Source: Halarchaeum rubridurum (GTDB lineage Archaea > Halobacteriota > Halobacteria > Halobacteriales > Halobacteriaceae). From it: a stretch of DNA of 64,000 nucleotides. The DNA lies in contig NZ_BMOO01000001.1 of NCBI RefSeq assembly GCF_014647115.1, positions 310,001-374,000 on the forward strand, given 5' to 3'. Each line of letters opens with the position of its first letter. Positions within the stretch are counted from its first letter, which is position 1. Both the position numbers and the translations under genes were made by a program. Shown one piece after another: positions 48,762-57,879 of this stretch. Below the pieces are notes generated by a model. That model was not told the origin of the DNA and made no database searches. It was given only the letters and a program-made list of their open reading frames with translations.

Positions 48762-49103
48762 TCAGCGGCCGAGGACGACCGCCGTTCGCACGTCGAGCGC
48801 CGTCTCGAACTCCGCGAGGCGGTCCGCGCGGTCGCCCGCGAGCAAGAGGGTGGCCTCGTGGGCGCGTTCGACCGCCGTCGTCTCCGTCTCGTCGAACCCC
48901 AGCGCCTCGCCCGTCCGCTCCCAGAAGGCCGCGTCCGCGAACAGGACGACCCCGTCCGTCGCCGTGATCGCGCACTCGTACCGGCGTTCGAGCGCGCGCT
49001 CCTTCCCGCGGAAGTAGTCCGCGACGCGCCCGAGGAGCGCGTCGAGCGTCGCGGGGTCGACGTCCGCGCCCTCGCACGCGGCCGCCGGGATCGGGTGCGT
49101 CAT
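48762..49103 (-). CDS. Conserved protein of unknown function downstream of arcS
   Basis: A 113-residue soluble protein, largely helical (PATLDALLGRVADYFRGKER, ERTGEALGFDETETTAVERA), with an internal CAITATDGVVLFADAAF beta stretch. I do not recognise a family. The ATG at 49103 lies four bases after the arcS stop on the same strand, so it is likely co-transcribed with arcS. It is convergent with the antiporter gene. Confidence 0.68.
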   Translation of the reverse strand: MTHPIPAAACEGADVDPATLDALLGRVADYFRGKERALERRYECAITATDGVVLFADAAFWERTGEALGFDETETTAVERAHEATLLLAGDRADRLAEFETALDVRTAVVLGR

Positions 49104-49107
49104 CGCG

Positions 49108-50868
49108 TCACGTCTCCTCGCTGTGTCGGACGTCGACGACGACGCCGCGCGTCGCGTCCGCCATCGCCGACCCGTGGACGGTCGCGCGCCCCACCGCGAA
49201 CGCCGCGGGGCCCTCAACGACGACCTCGTCGCCCGGCCGAATCGCGTCGTCCGCCTCGACGACGCCCGGCGCGAGGACGTTCCCGCGCGGGACGAACGAG
49301 TCGATCTCGACGCGCTTCGTCGGCACGTCGCTCGCCGCCCACTTTCGCGCGCCCGCGAGCGAGAGCGAGAGCGTGCCGTACTGCGGGACGAGCGCCGCGA
49401 GCTGCTCGCCGTCGCCGTCGAGCGCCTGCAGTTTCGGATAGCGGCCCTGCAACTCGAAGTCGTCCGGGGCGAAGAGGACGTCGCCCGCGCCCTCGCCGAA
49501 CTGGTAGTCCGCGACGGCGCGGAGCGTGGCGGCCTCGCGTTCTTGCACCCAAATCTGGTCCTCGCCCTGGAGGGCGGCGTTCAGTTCGCCGAGGGACTCG
49601 TCCGTCGTCGGGTGGTCCTCGACGGTGTACGTGACGGGGATGTCGCGTCCCGCGGTCGCGCGCTCGACTATCTCCCGGTAGCCCTCGTCGGGGACGTGCG
49701 CGACGATGCGCGGGTAGTCCGTCCGGTCGAGGTAGCGTTCGAGGACCGACGTCACGAAGTCGAGTTCGTTCTCCGTCCACCGGCCCGTCACGACCGAGTC
49801 GTAGTGCTGGGCGGGGTAGGTGAGTTCGAGTTCGGTCGGGACGACGCCGATGGGCGAGGTCATCGAGACGACGTGGCCGCGGTAGCTCGCGGCGTCCTGG
49901 AACTGCCGGTGGCTCTGGGAGTCCGAGTAGGGTTTGCGCGCCGAGCAGGGCACGAGGAGGAGGGGATAGTCGTCGAGGCGCGGCGTGTAGCGCGCGGTGA
50001 CGCGCTCGGCGAAGCGCTGTATCTCGACGCGCCGGAGGGTGTCCTCGCTCGCCGCGAGGAGGAGGCTGTCGCGCTCGACTGGCGTCCGCTCCTCGACGTA
50101 CCCCCACTGCTGGTCGAACTCGCGGAAGGCCGCGGTCGTCCACGCCTCGTGGCGCGCCTGGCCCTCGACGTAGTCGCGGAGGCGGCCCTGTCGGATGCGC
50201 CCGCGGACCCGCGCGAGTTCGGCCTCGAGGGCGTTGACGTTGTGCTCGACGCAGTCCTCGCGGTCGAACTCGGCGAGCGGCTGTTGGCACGCCGGGCACG
50301 CACAGGGGAGTTCGTCGAGGTCGGCGAGGTCGTGCTCGCCCTCCGTCGTGAGGTAGCGCCCCTGCGTCCCGCGGACGACCGCGCGGTCGCCGTCCACGAG
50401 GTCGACGCCCGCGGAGACGAGCGTGGCGACGTTCGACGGCGTGGCGACCCCGGAGAGGTAGAGCGCGGTGTCGTCCGGGACGGCCTCGCGGACGTCGATG
50501 ACGGCGTCGCGGAACGAGCTCGCGTGGCCGACGAACCCCGGCGCGCCCGAGACGACGTAGACGTCCGCGCCGTGGTTCGCCGCGGTGTCGGGCGAGACGA
50601 CGGCACCGCTCGGGTAGTCGACGTCGGGATGCTCGACCGCGAAGGACTCCTGGACCTCCGCTGCGGTCCCGCGCGGGAACCCCCGGTGGGGGAGGATGGT
50701 CACCCGCGACTCGTCGCCCTCGGGGACCTCGCGCTCCGCGTTCCAGAGGCTCCCCGCGTCCGTCACGACGTCGTCCGCCAGACACGGCGTCGTGACGGGG
50801 TCGGCGAGGCGCAACTCGCCGATGCGGGCCGCCGCGTCCCGGCGATGGACTTCGAAGTAGTCGGTCAT
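49108..50868 (-). CDS. arcS: Archaeosine synthase ArcS (TgtA2)
   Basis: A 586-residue ArcS, a paralogue of tRNA-guanine transglycosylase that modifies preQ0 at tRNA position 15 to archaeosine, in Euryarchaeota together with RaSEA. It has a degenerate TGT-like half with a zinc set CACPACQQP, the ArcS-specific PLLLVPCSARKPYSDSQSH (about 300-318), and a C-terminal PUA domain (from about 500) with SLSLAGARKWAASDVPTKRV and GDEVVVEGPAAFAVGRATV. It follows tgtA on the same strand, with 45-bp tandem repeats between them. Confidence 0.92.
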   Translation of the reverse strand: MTDYFEVHRRDAAARIGELRLADPVTTPCLADDVVTDAGSLWNAEREVPEGDESRVTILPHRGFPRGTAAEVQESFAVEHPDVDYPSGAVVSPDTAANHGADVYVVSGAPGFVGHASSFRDAVIDVREAVPDDTALYLSGVATPSNVATLVSAGVDLVDGDRAVVRGTQGRYLTTEGEHDLADLDELPCACPACQQPLAEFDREDCVEHNVNALEAELARVRGRIRQGRLRDYVEGQARHEAWTTAAFREFDQQWGYVEERTPVERDSLLLAASEDTLRRVEIQRFAERVTARYTPRLDDYPLLLVPCSARKPYSDSQSHRQFQDAASYRGHVVSMTSPIGVVPTELELTYPAQHYDSVVTGRWTENELDFVTSVLERYLDRTDYPRIVAHVPDEGYREIVERATAGRDIPVTYTVEDHPTTDESLGELNAALQGEDQIWVQEREAATLRAVADYQFGEGAGDVLFAPDDFELQGRYPKLQALDGDGEQLAALVPQYGTLSLSLAGARKWAASDVPTKRVEIDSFVPRGNVLAPGVVEADDAIRPGDEVVVEGPAAFAVGRATVHGSAMADATRGVVVDVRHSEET

Positions 50869-50931
50869 TGGCGAACGTCGGGGTCGAACCGAGAAGGGTC
50901 TTGCCTTAGCGCGCCGGCGGGACGGGACGCC

Positions 50932-51034
50932 GGGTGCGGCGGGGTGGCGGAACGGCAGGTGCGCGTCGGGTGCGACGGGTGCGGCGGGGTGGCGGAACGG
51001 CAGGTGCGCGTCGGGGACAACGGGTGCGGCGGGC
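50932..51034. repeat. 45-bp tandem repeat between tgtA and arcS
   Basis: Unit starts at 50932, 50977 and 51022 (the last partial) share gggtgcggcggg and, in the first two, ggtggcggaacggcaggtgc. The period is exactly 45 bases. The last partial unit ends just before the tgtA stop (51038). Nothing coding is seen. Confidence 0.8.
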
Positions 51035-51037
51035 CCC

Positions 51038-52534
51038 TCAGGTCTCGTCGCCGTCGGGACCCGTCAGTCGGTCCTCGCCGAGGTCGAGTGTCTCGACGCG
51101 CGGCGGGACGTAGTCGAGGGCGTCCGCCGGCCACGACTCGTGGGCGAGCGTGAAGTCGGCGTCCGGGTGTTCGCCGGCGAGGCGCGCGACGCCCTTCGCG
51201 GCCGCCTCGTACCCCTCGCGGTCCATGTTCGACGGCGTCTCCGCGGTGAGCGGGTAGACCTCGGAGAGCGCGGCGGGATACGGGCCGAACGGCGCTTTCA
51301 CGCGCCAGCACTCGTCGTAGCCGTCGTGGCGCGGCCCCTCCGAGAGGAGGACGTGGCCCTCGGGGGAGAGGCGCGCGAGGCGCTCGCGGTGGCGCAGGAC
51401 CTCGGGGCGGCGCGCGGACTCCGCGGAGGCGTAGAAGAAGGCGTCCTTGCTCGCGGGGTCGCTCGCCTCGTACTGCGCGGCGTGGTCGAGGAGGGCGCGA
51501 TAGCCGTCGAGCGTCCGCGGGTGGGCGTGCGCGCGCGCCTCGACGAGTTCGAGCAGGTCGCCGTCGCGGACCGCCTGCTTCACCCGGCGGAGTTCGGTGA
51601 ACGAGACGTGGAGGTTGTGCTCGGCGAGCAGTTCCTCGCGGGCCGCGTCCGGCATCCGACGCACCTCCTCGGGGGTGTGTTCGGTGCAGATCGGGCAGGC
51701 GCAGGGGAAGTGGTGGAGGTCCGCGAGCTGCTCGGTGCCGTGGACGGTGAGGTAGCGGTCGTCGCGGGCGTAGAGGGCGTACGCCGCGGAGTCGAAGAGG
51801 TCGCATCCCAGCGCGACGGCGAGCGCGAACATCATCGGGTGGCCCGCGCCGAAGAGGTGGACGGGCGCGTCGGCGCCGAGGCCGCGTTTCGCGCCCGCGA
51901 CGGCGCGCGCAACGTCGTCGTAGCGATAGTCGTTCATCATCGGCACCGCCGCGCCGACCGGGAAGACGTCGAGGTCCGTCGCGTAGGCGTGCGCGCCCGC
52001 CTCCTCGCGGAGGTCGGGGTACGTCGAGCCCTGCACGGGCGCGTTCACGAGCATGTCGCCGACGTCTACCGTCTCCGCGAGTTCGAGGCGCTCCTGGGTG
52101 GTTCGGAGTTCGTCCGCCGCGCGCTCTCGGTCCACGTCGGGTGGCGTCGGGATGTCCACGGGCGTCCCGATGTCGCTCCCGATGTCGTGTTGGAAGCGCA
52201 GTATTTCCTCCGTGTCCGTGTCGATTTCGCCGTACTCGGAGAGCTGGAAGGAGCCCGAGTCCGTCATGATCGCGCCGTCGAAGCCGAGCAGGTCGTGGAG
52301 ACCCTCCTCGCGGGCGCGCGCCGCGAGGTCGTCGTCGCGCTTGATGATGTAGGAGTTCGTGATGAGGATTTCCGCGCCGAACTCGTCGAAGCGGGCGGGG
52401 TCGACCGTTATCACGTTCGGGTTGACGACGGGGAGGAGCGCGGGCGTCTCCACGGTCACGTCCGCCCGCGGGACGTGCAGGTCGCCGACGCGGCCGCCGG
52501 CGTCCTGCGCGCGAATCTCGAAGACGTCTCTCAT
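51038..52534 (-). CDS. tgtA: tRNA-guanine(15) transglycosylase TgtA
   Basis: A 498-residue archaeal TGT that replaces guanine 15 of tRNA with preQ0, the first tRNA-bound step to archaeosine. It shows [19 protein letters not shown] and the nucleophilic aspartate in [14 protein letters not shown] (near residue 95). [29 protein letters not shown] and the zinc ligands [14 protein letters not shown] follow. It continues beyond the catalytic domain for about 200 residues but has no obvious PUA domain of its own; that domain is in ArcS. It is probably co-transcribed with arcS. Confidence 0.94.
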   Translation of the reverse strand: MRDVFEIRAQDAGGRVGDLHVPRADVTVETPALLPVVNPNVITVDPARFDEFGAEILITNSYIIKRDDDLAARAREEGLHDLLGFDGAIMTDSGSFQLSEYGEIDTDTEEILRFQHDIGSDIGTPVDIPTPPDVDRERAADELRTTQERLELAETVDVGDMLVNAPVQGSTYPDLREEAGAHAYATDLDVFPVGAAVPMMNDYRYDDVARAVAGAKRGLGADAPVHLFGAGHPMMFALAVALGCDLFDSAAYALYARDDRYLTVHGTEQLADLHHFPCACPICTEHTPEEVRRMPDAAREELLAEHNLHVSFTELRRVKQAVRDGDLLELVEARAHAHPRTLDGYRALLDHAAQYEASDPASKDAFFYASAESARRPEVLRHRERLARLSPEGHVLLSEGPRHDGYDECWRVKAPFGPYPAALSEVYPLTAETPSNMDREGYEAAAKGVARLAGEHPDADFTLAHESWPADALDYVPPRVETLDLGEDRLTGPDGDET

Positions 52535-52696
52535 TAGTGGTGATGGACGGAGCGCGTCACTAAGGGTTGCGTTCGGCGGAGGCCTCGCGCGCCGGACGGC
52601 ACGGGTGACGACGCGACGCGCGCCCGGACGCTGCGGGGGCGACGAGTCGGACGACGACGACGACGCGAGACACGCCTCGCGCGTCGCGAGGACCGC

Positions 52697-53254
52697 CTAC
52701 GCCTCGAAGGCCTCGTAGTAGAGGAGGGCGAGCGCGGTGCGCCCGTCCCGACACGCCCCCTCCCGGACGGCGTCGCGGAGCGCGTCGGGCGTCGTCTCCG
52801 CGACGCGGATGCTCTCGTTGAAGTCGAGGTCGCGTTCGCCCGTCGGCGTACACCCCTCGGCGACGAAGAGGTGGTGGACGGCGTTCGAGATGCCGTTGGC
52901 GGGCTCGACGGTCGTCAGCGCGTGGAGGCTGTCGGCCTCGTAGCCCGTCTCCTCTTCGAGTTCGCGGCGCGCCGCGGCCGTGAGGTCGGCGTCGTCGGTC
53001 TCGACGCCGCCCGCGGGGAGCCCGCGGTTGACGCGTTTGACCGCCTGTCGCCACTCCTCGATGACGACGACGTCGCCGTCGGGCGTGAAGGGGAGGACGA
53101 CGACCGCGGGGTCGTCGTCGAGGTAGTCGTAGTCGCTCTCGGTGCCGTCCGGGAGGACGACCTCGTCGCGGACGATGTCGAACCCCGGGCAGGTGTAGGC
53201 GACGTCGCTCGCCGTCGTCTCCCACGCGAGCGCGTCGTCGGCGTCCTCGGGCAT
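52697..53254 (-). CDS. Nudix hydrolase, ADP-ribose pyrophosphatase type
   Basis: A 185-residue Nudix hydrolase similar to ADP-ribose pyrophosphatases. Before the box it has VVVIEEWRQAVKRVNRGLPA, typical of the ADPRase group. The box GVETDDADLTAAARRELEEE continues TGY and keeps REL-EEE-TG with the metal-binding glutamates; at the first glutamate position there is an alanine. After it, NGISNAVHHLFVA fits the family. The substrate is inferred only. The ATG at 53254 is chosen because the upstream frame is basic and Cys/Arg-rich. Confidence 0.87.
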   Translation of the reverse strand: MPEDADDALAWETTASDVAYTCPGFDIVRDEVVLPDGTESDYDYLDDDPAVVVLPFTPDGDVVVIEEWRQAVKRVNRGLPAGGVETDDADLTAAARRELEEETGYEADSLHALTTVEPANGISNAVHHLFVAEGCTPTGERDLDFNESIRVAETTPDALRDAVREGACRDGRTALALLYYEAFEA

Positions 53255-53371
53255 ACGGGGGCAGTCGGCGGCCGGCCCCCTCGCCGTTTCGGTTCCGCGT
53301 CGCTCGCACGGACCCCGAACGACGGTCGCACGTCTCCCCGCACGACGGCGGCACACGCCGCCCCGCACACC

Positions 53372-54124
53372 TCAGAGTTCGACGCCGTCGAGGGCGTCGC
53401 CGAGTTCGTCGACCTCGGCGTTGAACGCCTCGACGAAGCCCCGGAAGCCGGGCGCGTACGTGCGGACGTCGCCGGGCGACGGCGGCGCGTACTGCGAGAC
53501 GAGGTAGACGCCGCCCTCGCCGCCCGCGCGGACGTAGCTCGCCCGGTCGGCCTCGCGTTTGAGCTCCCAGCGCGTCCCCTCGACCGTCGCCGCGAACGTC
53601 CCGTACTCCGTGGGTTCGACGCGGTGGAGTTCGGCCGCCATCCGGTCGGCGGCCTCGCGCATCCGCGAGACGAGGCGGTCGCGCTCCGCGGCGACGTCGC
53701 CCGTCGAGGCGACGTCCGGGACGGTCTCGGGGACGCCGTCGAGGACGCCGCCGAGCGAGTCCACGTAGTCCGCGAAGGCGGCGACGAACGCCTCGTAGTG
53801 GTCCATCGCCGCCGCGAGGTCGGGAATCTCGGGGTCGGTCTTCGTCGAGACGACGTAGACGTCGAGGCCGGCGCGCCCCTCGAAGCGGAGGAAGTCGAGG
53901 TCGCCCGCCTCGTACTTCAGCGTCCACTCGCCGCCCTCGACGCGGAAGGTCCGCCGGCCGTAGTCGCCGCCCTGGAGGCGCGCGAGTTCGCGCGCGAGGC
54001 GACCGGCGTGCTCGCGGACGCGCGCGACGACGCGGTCGCGCTCCGCGGCGGCCGCGTCCGCCGTCGGCACCGGGACCGCGACGCGCTCGGCGTCCGTCTC
54101 CGTCTCCGTGTCCGTCTCCGTCAT
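53372..54124 (-). CDS. Protein with two tandem copies of an unknown domain
   Basis: A 250-residue acidic protein made of two roughly 105-residue repeats. Each begins AAERDRxVxRxREhA, passes through an RVEGGEWTLKYEAGDLDF / TVEGTRWELKREADRASY strand pair and a VYVVST / VYLVSQ strand. Each ends in an FVxAFxxxVDxLGxxLDGV helix (about 28-132 and 145-249). I do not recognise the domain. The alternation of a long helix, a small beta meander and a final helix is clear in both copies. It lies just downstream of the DICT-domain gene on the same strand. Confidence 0.75.
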   Translation of the reverse strand: MTETDTETETDAERVAVPVPTADAAAAERDRVVARVREHAGRLARELARLQGGDYGRRTFRVEGGEWTLKYEAGDLDFLRFEGRAGLDVYVVSTKTDPEIPDLAAAMDHYEAFVAAFADYVDSLGGVLDGVPETVPDVASTGDVAAERDRLVSRMREAADRMAAELHRVEPTEYGTFAATVEGTRWELKREADRASYVRAGGEGGVYLVSQYAPPSPGDVRTYAPGFRGFVEAFNAEVDELGDALDGVEL

Positions 54125-54166
54125 GGGCGAGGAGAGGGCGCGGACGGGGATACGTCCCCCGCTCTC

Positions 54167-54916
54167 TCAGAGGGTGTACGCGACGTAGTCGGCGATGTCG
54201 TCGACGAGGTCGTCGCGGCTCGTCCAGAACCCCGTCCAGCGTTTTTCCTCGGTCCGATAGGCCGCGAGCGCCGACCCGCCGCCGTCCGGGCGATGGTGGA
54301 CGACGAACCACCCGCGGCGGAAGTCGGAGCCGTACCCCCCGTGAATCGTCACGCCGACGCTCTCCGGCGGAACCCAGTCCGGGACCCCGTAGACGTGGAC
54401 GTCGAGGTCGCTGTCGCCGAGCGTGTCGTAGACGGCGCGCGTCCCGGACTCGTCGCGGATGCGCGAGAGGTACTGGAAGGCGGAACGCAGCCGACCCTCG
54501 CCAGACAGCCACGCGTCGCGCTCGATGGCGCGCGAGACGGCGATGAGCAGGAGTTTGTCCGTCTCCGAGGCGGGGTAGCCCCGGACGTCGAAGCGCGTCT
54601 CCTCGATTTCGGTGAGCACGGTCGGGAGTTCGGCGTCGGCGAGCGTGCGCGCTCCCGTCGAGAACAGGTCGGAGTTCACCAGCAACACCGACTGCATCAC
54701 GTCTTCGAGGGGCGAGGTGGCGACGACGTCGCCGTCCCGCACGAGGAGGACGACGTCGTGTGCACCGTCCGGGATGGCGGACTCCTCGACGTGGACCGGT
54801 TGGTCCTCGAAGAGCCGCGAGAGCATCCGCTGGACCGGCCGGGGTTGGTCGCGGTTGACCACGACCAGCGACGACCGGGCCCCCTCGACCCGGTCGAAGA
54901 ACCGTGCGATGGACAT
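54167..54916 (-). CDS. DICT sensory-domain protein
   Basis: A 249-residue protein resembling the DICT domain, a sensory module often found next to histidine kinases and in haloarchaeal light or redox signalling proteins. Characteristic parts are RSSLVVVNRDQPRPVQRM, VMQSVLLVNSDLFSTG, and the C-terminal WTGFWTSRDDLVDDIADYVA. No output domain is attached, so it may work in trans. The next gene upstream on the same strand is a membrane histidine kinase, which supports a sensory pairing. Confidence 0.8.
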   Translation of the reverse strand: MSIARFFDRVEGARSSLVVVNRDQPRPVQRMLSRLFEDQPVHVEESAIPDGAHDVVLLVRDGDVVATSPLEDVMQSVLLVNSDLFSTGARTLADAELPTVLTEIEETRFDVRGYPASETDKLLLIAVSRAIERDAWLSGEGRLRSAFQYLSRIRDESGTRAVYDTLGDSDLDVHVYGVPDWVPPESVGVTIHGGYGSDFRRGWFVVHHRPDGGGSALAAYRTEEKRWTGFWTSRDDLVDDIADYVAYTL

Positions 54917-55009
54917 GCCGCCGAGATTTCCAGGTGCAGAGACAAAAGCCGTTCGTGTCGGGTCGTGGGCGGGGTCGCCGGGGGCGCGACACCCGGACGC
55001 GACGACGAG

Positions 55010-56455
55010 TCAGGCGTCGGGCGGGTCGGCCCGCGGGACGCGGAGGTGGACGGTCGTCCCCGTCTCGCAGTCCTCGAAGGAGAGGCGGCCGTCGGCGTCC
55101 GTCGCCGCCCACTGCGCGAGCCACAGCCCGAGGCCGTCGAGGTGACCGAGCTGGTCGTGGTCGCGCTCGCCCGTGATGAGCTCGCGCGTCGCCGGGTCGA
55201 TACCCGGGCCGTCGTCCGTGACGGCGACGTCGACGAACCCGTCGTCGTCGAGGGCGGCCGTCACGCGGACGGCGGGCGCGTCCGCGTCGTTGTGCGTCAC
55301 CGCGTTCTCGACGAGCGCCTCGATGGCCATGCCGAGCGCGCTCGTCCCCGAGGCGAACAGGTCGGGGCGGCAGGCGACCTCGTAGTCGGCGTGGGGATGG
55401 CGAACCCGGACGCTCTCGACCGCGTCCTCGACGAGCGAACCGACGGGCTGGGGGCGCGTCTCGACGTCGTCGGACGCCACCGCGGCCTCGATTTCGTAGG
55501 CGCGCTCGCTGAGAGAGACGAGGTCGTCGGCGGCCACGGAGAGGTGTTCGAGCAGTTCCCCGCACTGCTCGACGTCCCGGTCGCGGAGGCTGTCCGCGTT
55601 CCCGGAGATTATCGTCAGCTTGTTCCGGAGGTTGTGCCGGATGACGCGTCTGAGGACGTCGAGGCGCTCCTCGCGCTGGCGGTCGTCCGTCACGTCGATG
55701 TAGACGTCGACGTCGCGCTCGGCGTCGGGTTCCTCGACGAGCGGCGAGTCGAGGCGGACGAACTCGCGCTGGCCGCCGCGGGTGCGGAAGGTGAGCGACG
55801 CCGCCACCCAGTCGGCGTCGGTCGGCGTCTCGCGGGGGAGCGACCCGGTACCGTCGTCGTGCTCGACCGCGAACTCCGCGAGCGGCCGCCCGGCGACGTC
55901 CGCCTCATCGACGTCGAGGGCGGCCTCGAAGGCGGGGTTGACGAGTTCGACCCGACGCGCGCCGTCGCGGGAGACGACGCCGAACACCGGGTCGGGGACG
56001 TTCTCGAAGAGCGCGGAGAACCGGTCGTGGAGCCGCCGCGAGAGCCGGCGTTCGTGGGCGTATTTCGAGAGGTAGAGACCGAGGAGGGCGCTGATGACGA
56101 GCGCGGCGGCGAGCATGCTCGTGAGGATGTAGAGCGGTTGGAAGCCGCGTTGGTACTGCTGGAAGAACGCCTCCCAGAGCGCGATGGCGAGAATCGACGT
56201 CGCGCCCGCCGCCATCGACACCAACACGTAGTGCGCGACGTGCGAACAGTCCTCGCAGCGGTATATCCACACGCCGAGGCCGACGAGGACGAGTTCGGCA
56301 GCACCCGGGAGGAGGGACTCCAGCACGGAGACGGTCGCGCTGTCGCCGCGCACGAGGACGTTCTCGACGGCGTTGAAGACGGTGATGGAGAAGAACGTCG
56401 CGCCGAGTCCCGCGGTAATCGCGCCGGCGACCCGGGCCCCGTTGTCTGACTGCAC
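55010..56455 (-). CDS. Membrane-bound PAS-domain histidine kinase
   Basis: A 481-residue sensor histidine kinase. Four membrane helices fill residues 1-125, with a cysteine/histidine pair in YRCEDCSHVAHYVL between helices. A PAS-like domain follows (about 145-260, LFENVPDPVFGVVSRDGA). The phospho-acceptor histidine is in RRVIRHNLRNKLTII (near 272). The ATPase domain has the N box ALVENAVTHN and G1 DDGPGID, then GLGLWLAQWA. No fused receiver or adjacent response regulator is present. The start is a GTG at 56455. It is divergent from the pilin genes, 200 bases away. Confidence 0.9.
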   Translation of the reverse strand: MQSDNGARVAGAITAGLGATFFSITVFNAVENVLVRGDSATVSVLESLLPGAAELVLVGLGVWIYRCEDCSHVAHYVLVSMAAGATSILAIALWEAFFQQYQRGFQPLYILTSMLAAALVISALLGLYLSKYAHERRLSRRLHDRFSALFENVPDPVFGVVSRDGARRVELVNPAFEAALDVDEADVAGRPLAEFAVEHDDGTGSLPRETPTDADWVAASLTFRTRGGQREFVRLDSPLVEEPDAERDVDVYIDVTDDRQREERLDVLRRVIRHNLRNKLTIISGNADSLRDRDVEQCGELLEHLSVAADDLVSLSERAYEIEAAVASDDVETRPQPVGSLVEDAVESVRVRHPHADYEVACRPDLFASGTSALGMAIEALVENAVTHNDADAPAVRVTAALDDDGFVDVAVTDDGPGIDPATRELITGERDHDQLGHLDGLGLWLAQWAATDADGRLSFEDCETGTTVHLRVPRADPPDA

Positions 56456-56653
56456 TACCGGGGGCTTCGTGGCCGGATACTAAAAGCGGAAGGGCTAGTC
56501 GCGGGCGACCCGGTACGTCCGCGAGCGGCAGAAACCGCCACGACGCGGTCGTTCAGCGACCGGATTGGCGATTCAGATAAATACCGACCGTGACCAAGTG
56601 ACGACCAACGCCCGCACGCCGCCGCGGCGGGGCGGGGCGCAAAAGGGAACACG

Positions 56654-57139
56654 ATGCAACTCACACCACTCCTCGACGACGACCGCGGTGTCTCGCCGGT
56701 CATCGGCGTCATCCTGATGGTCGCCATCACGGTCATCCTCGCCGCCGTCATCGGCACCTTCGTCCTCGGCCTCGGCAGCAACGTCGGTAACAACGCACCC
56801 AGCGCCACCTTCAGCTACGACTACGAGAACTTCAGTACCGCGAGCGACGTCCAGGTCATCACGGTAACCGACCAGGGCGGCGACGCCATCGAGACCGAGA
56901 CGCTGAGCGTCAGCGTCGGCGGCGCGACGTACTACGCGGCCGGGAGCGACGCCGACGGTAGCGACGACGTCGACGCCACCGGCTGGGACGACACGACCAT
57001 CAGCGCCGGCGATACGCTCACGCTGACGGAGAACGGCGCGGCGACGAACCCGTTCGACGCCGATGCCGACGTCCGGGTCATCTGGCAGTCCTCGGGTGGC
57101 TCCTCGTCCATCATCAGCACCTCGACGACGCCGAACTGA
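56654..57139 (+). CDS. Archaeal type IV pilin, first of three
   Basis: A 161-residue pilin precursor. It has a short type III signal peptide, then the archaeal H-domain [20 protein letters not shown] and the rest of the hydrophobic helix. An acidic beta-rich surface domain follows, with a tail [18 protein letters not shown]. PibD-type peptidase should cut just before the hydrophobic helix. A TATA-like ataaata (56577-56583) suggests a leader of some 45 bases. A hairpin with a T run ends the gene at 57141-57163. It encodes a major or minor adhesion pilin. Confidence 0.92.
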   Translation: MQLTPLLDDDRGVSPVIGVILMVAITVILAAVIGTFVLGLGSNVGNNAPSATFSYDYENFSTASDVQVITVTDQGGDAIETETLSVSVGGATYYAAGSDADGSDDVDATGWDDTTISAGDTLTLTENGAATNPFDADADVRVIWQSSGGSSSIISTSTTPN

Positions 57140-57140
57140 C

Positions 57141-57163
57141 GCCGCGGGCTCGCGGCCGTTTTT
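57141..57163 (+). terminator. Hairpin and T-run terminator after pilin 1
   Basis: GCCGCG/CGCGGC (57141-57146 with 57151-57156) around GGCT, followed by CGTTTTT. It starts two bases after the pilin stop and probably separates this gene from the other two pilins. Confidence 0.6.
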
Positions 57164-57255
57164 CGCGCCCCTCGACGCCGAGACGCGCGCCGACCGTCAC
57201 ACCCCGGACCCGACCCACCGACACCGACACCGACTCTCGCGGCTCGTTTTGGCCG

Positions 57256-57343
57256 TCCTGTTTAAGTGTCCGGCAGAGTGACGACTCAACAACGTCGGAA
57301 CATCGCAGAAGGCAGATGTCGACGGAGTCCACGAACGGACTCC
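57256..57343 (+). promoter_or_regulatory. Orphan promoter-like element followed by a hairpin
   Basis: The word tgtttaagtg (about 57259-57268) is a good TATA-like box with no gene start about 25-30 bases downstream. A perfect stem GGAGTCC/GGACTCC with a six-base loop (57324-57330 with 57337-57343) follows. A separate TATA-like cataagac (about 57374-57381) fits the second pilin. The stretch could yield a short untranslated RNA or a longer pilin leader; no frame looks coding. Confidence 0.35.
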
Positions 57344-57408
57344 ACCGACCCACCCGTACGTCACCGGGGCGTGCATAAGACCTCTGCGGCCACTCCGACG
57401 CACACACC

Positions 57409-57873
57409 ATGAAACTGACACAGCTCATCGACGACGACCGCGGCGTCTCGCCGGTCATCGGCGTCATCCTGATGGTCGCCATCACGGTCATCCTCGCCGC
57501 CGTCATCGGTACCTTCGTCCTCGGTCTCGGCAGCAACGTCGGCAACAATGCGCCGAGTGCGACGTTTAACTACGAGTACGGTCTCGGAGATAGCGACAGC
57601 GGCGTTAACGCGACCGTAACGATTACCAGCCAAGGCGGGGACAGCATCACTGGTTCTACATTAGAGAACCAAGTCTCAAACGGCGACGCGACGTACGGCA
57701 CTACTGATGATTGGCCGGACACCGTGACGGCCGGGTCGAGCTCAACTTTCGAAAAGAGTGCCGGTAACAACACGAACGCCTCGTGGACTGGTGAGACGAT
57801 TCAGGTCGTCTGGTCGTCCGAATCCGGCGGCTCCTCGTCGATCATCAGTTCCTCGACGGCCCCCAGCAACTAA
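57409..57873 (+). CDS. Archaeal type IV pilin, second of three
   Basis: A 154-residue pilin precursor with the same H-domain ([20 protein letters not shown]) as its neighbours and a diverged outer domain that contains several N-glycosylation-type sequons (NAT, NNT, NAS). The tail [16 protein letters not shown] is shared. The outer domain is less GC-rich than the flanks. A TATA-like cataagac lies about 30 bases before the ATG. The third pilin follows after only six bases, so they are co-transcribed. Confidence 0.92.
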   Translation: MKLTQLIDDDRGVSPVIGVILMVAITVILAAVIGTFVLGLGSNVGNNAPSATFNYEYGLGDSDSGVNATVTITSQGGDSITGSTLENQVSNGDATYGTTDDWPDTVTAGSSSTFEKSAGNNTNASWTGETIQVVWSSESGGSSSIISSSTAPSN

Positions 57874-57879
57874 CCACCA

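Noticed and set aside
50932-51034. 45-bp units considered as a short CRISPR array
   Set aside because: The whole 45-base unit is conserved, with no variable spacers, and only about two copies are present.
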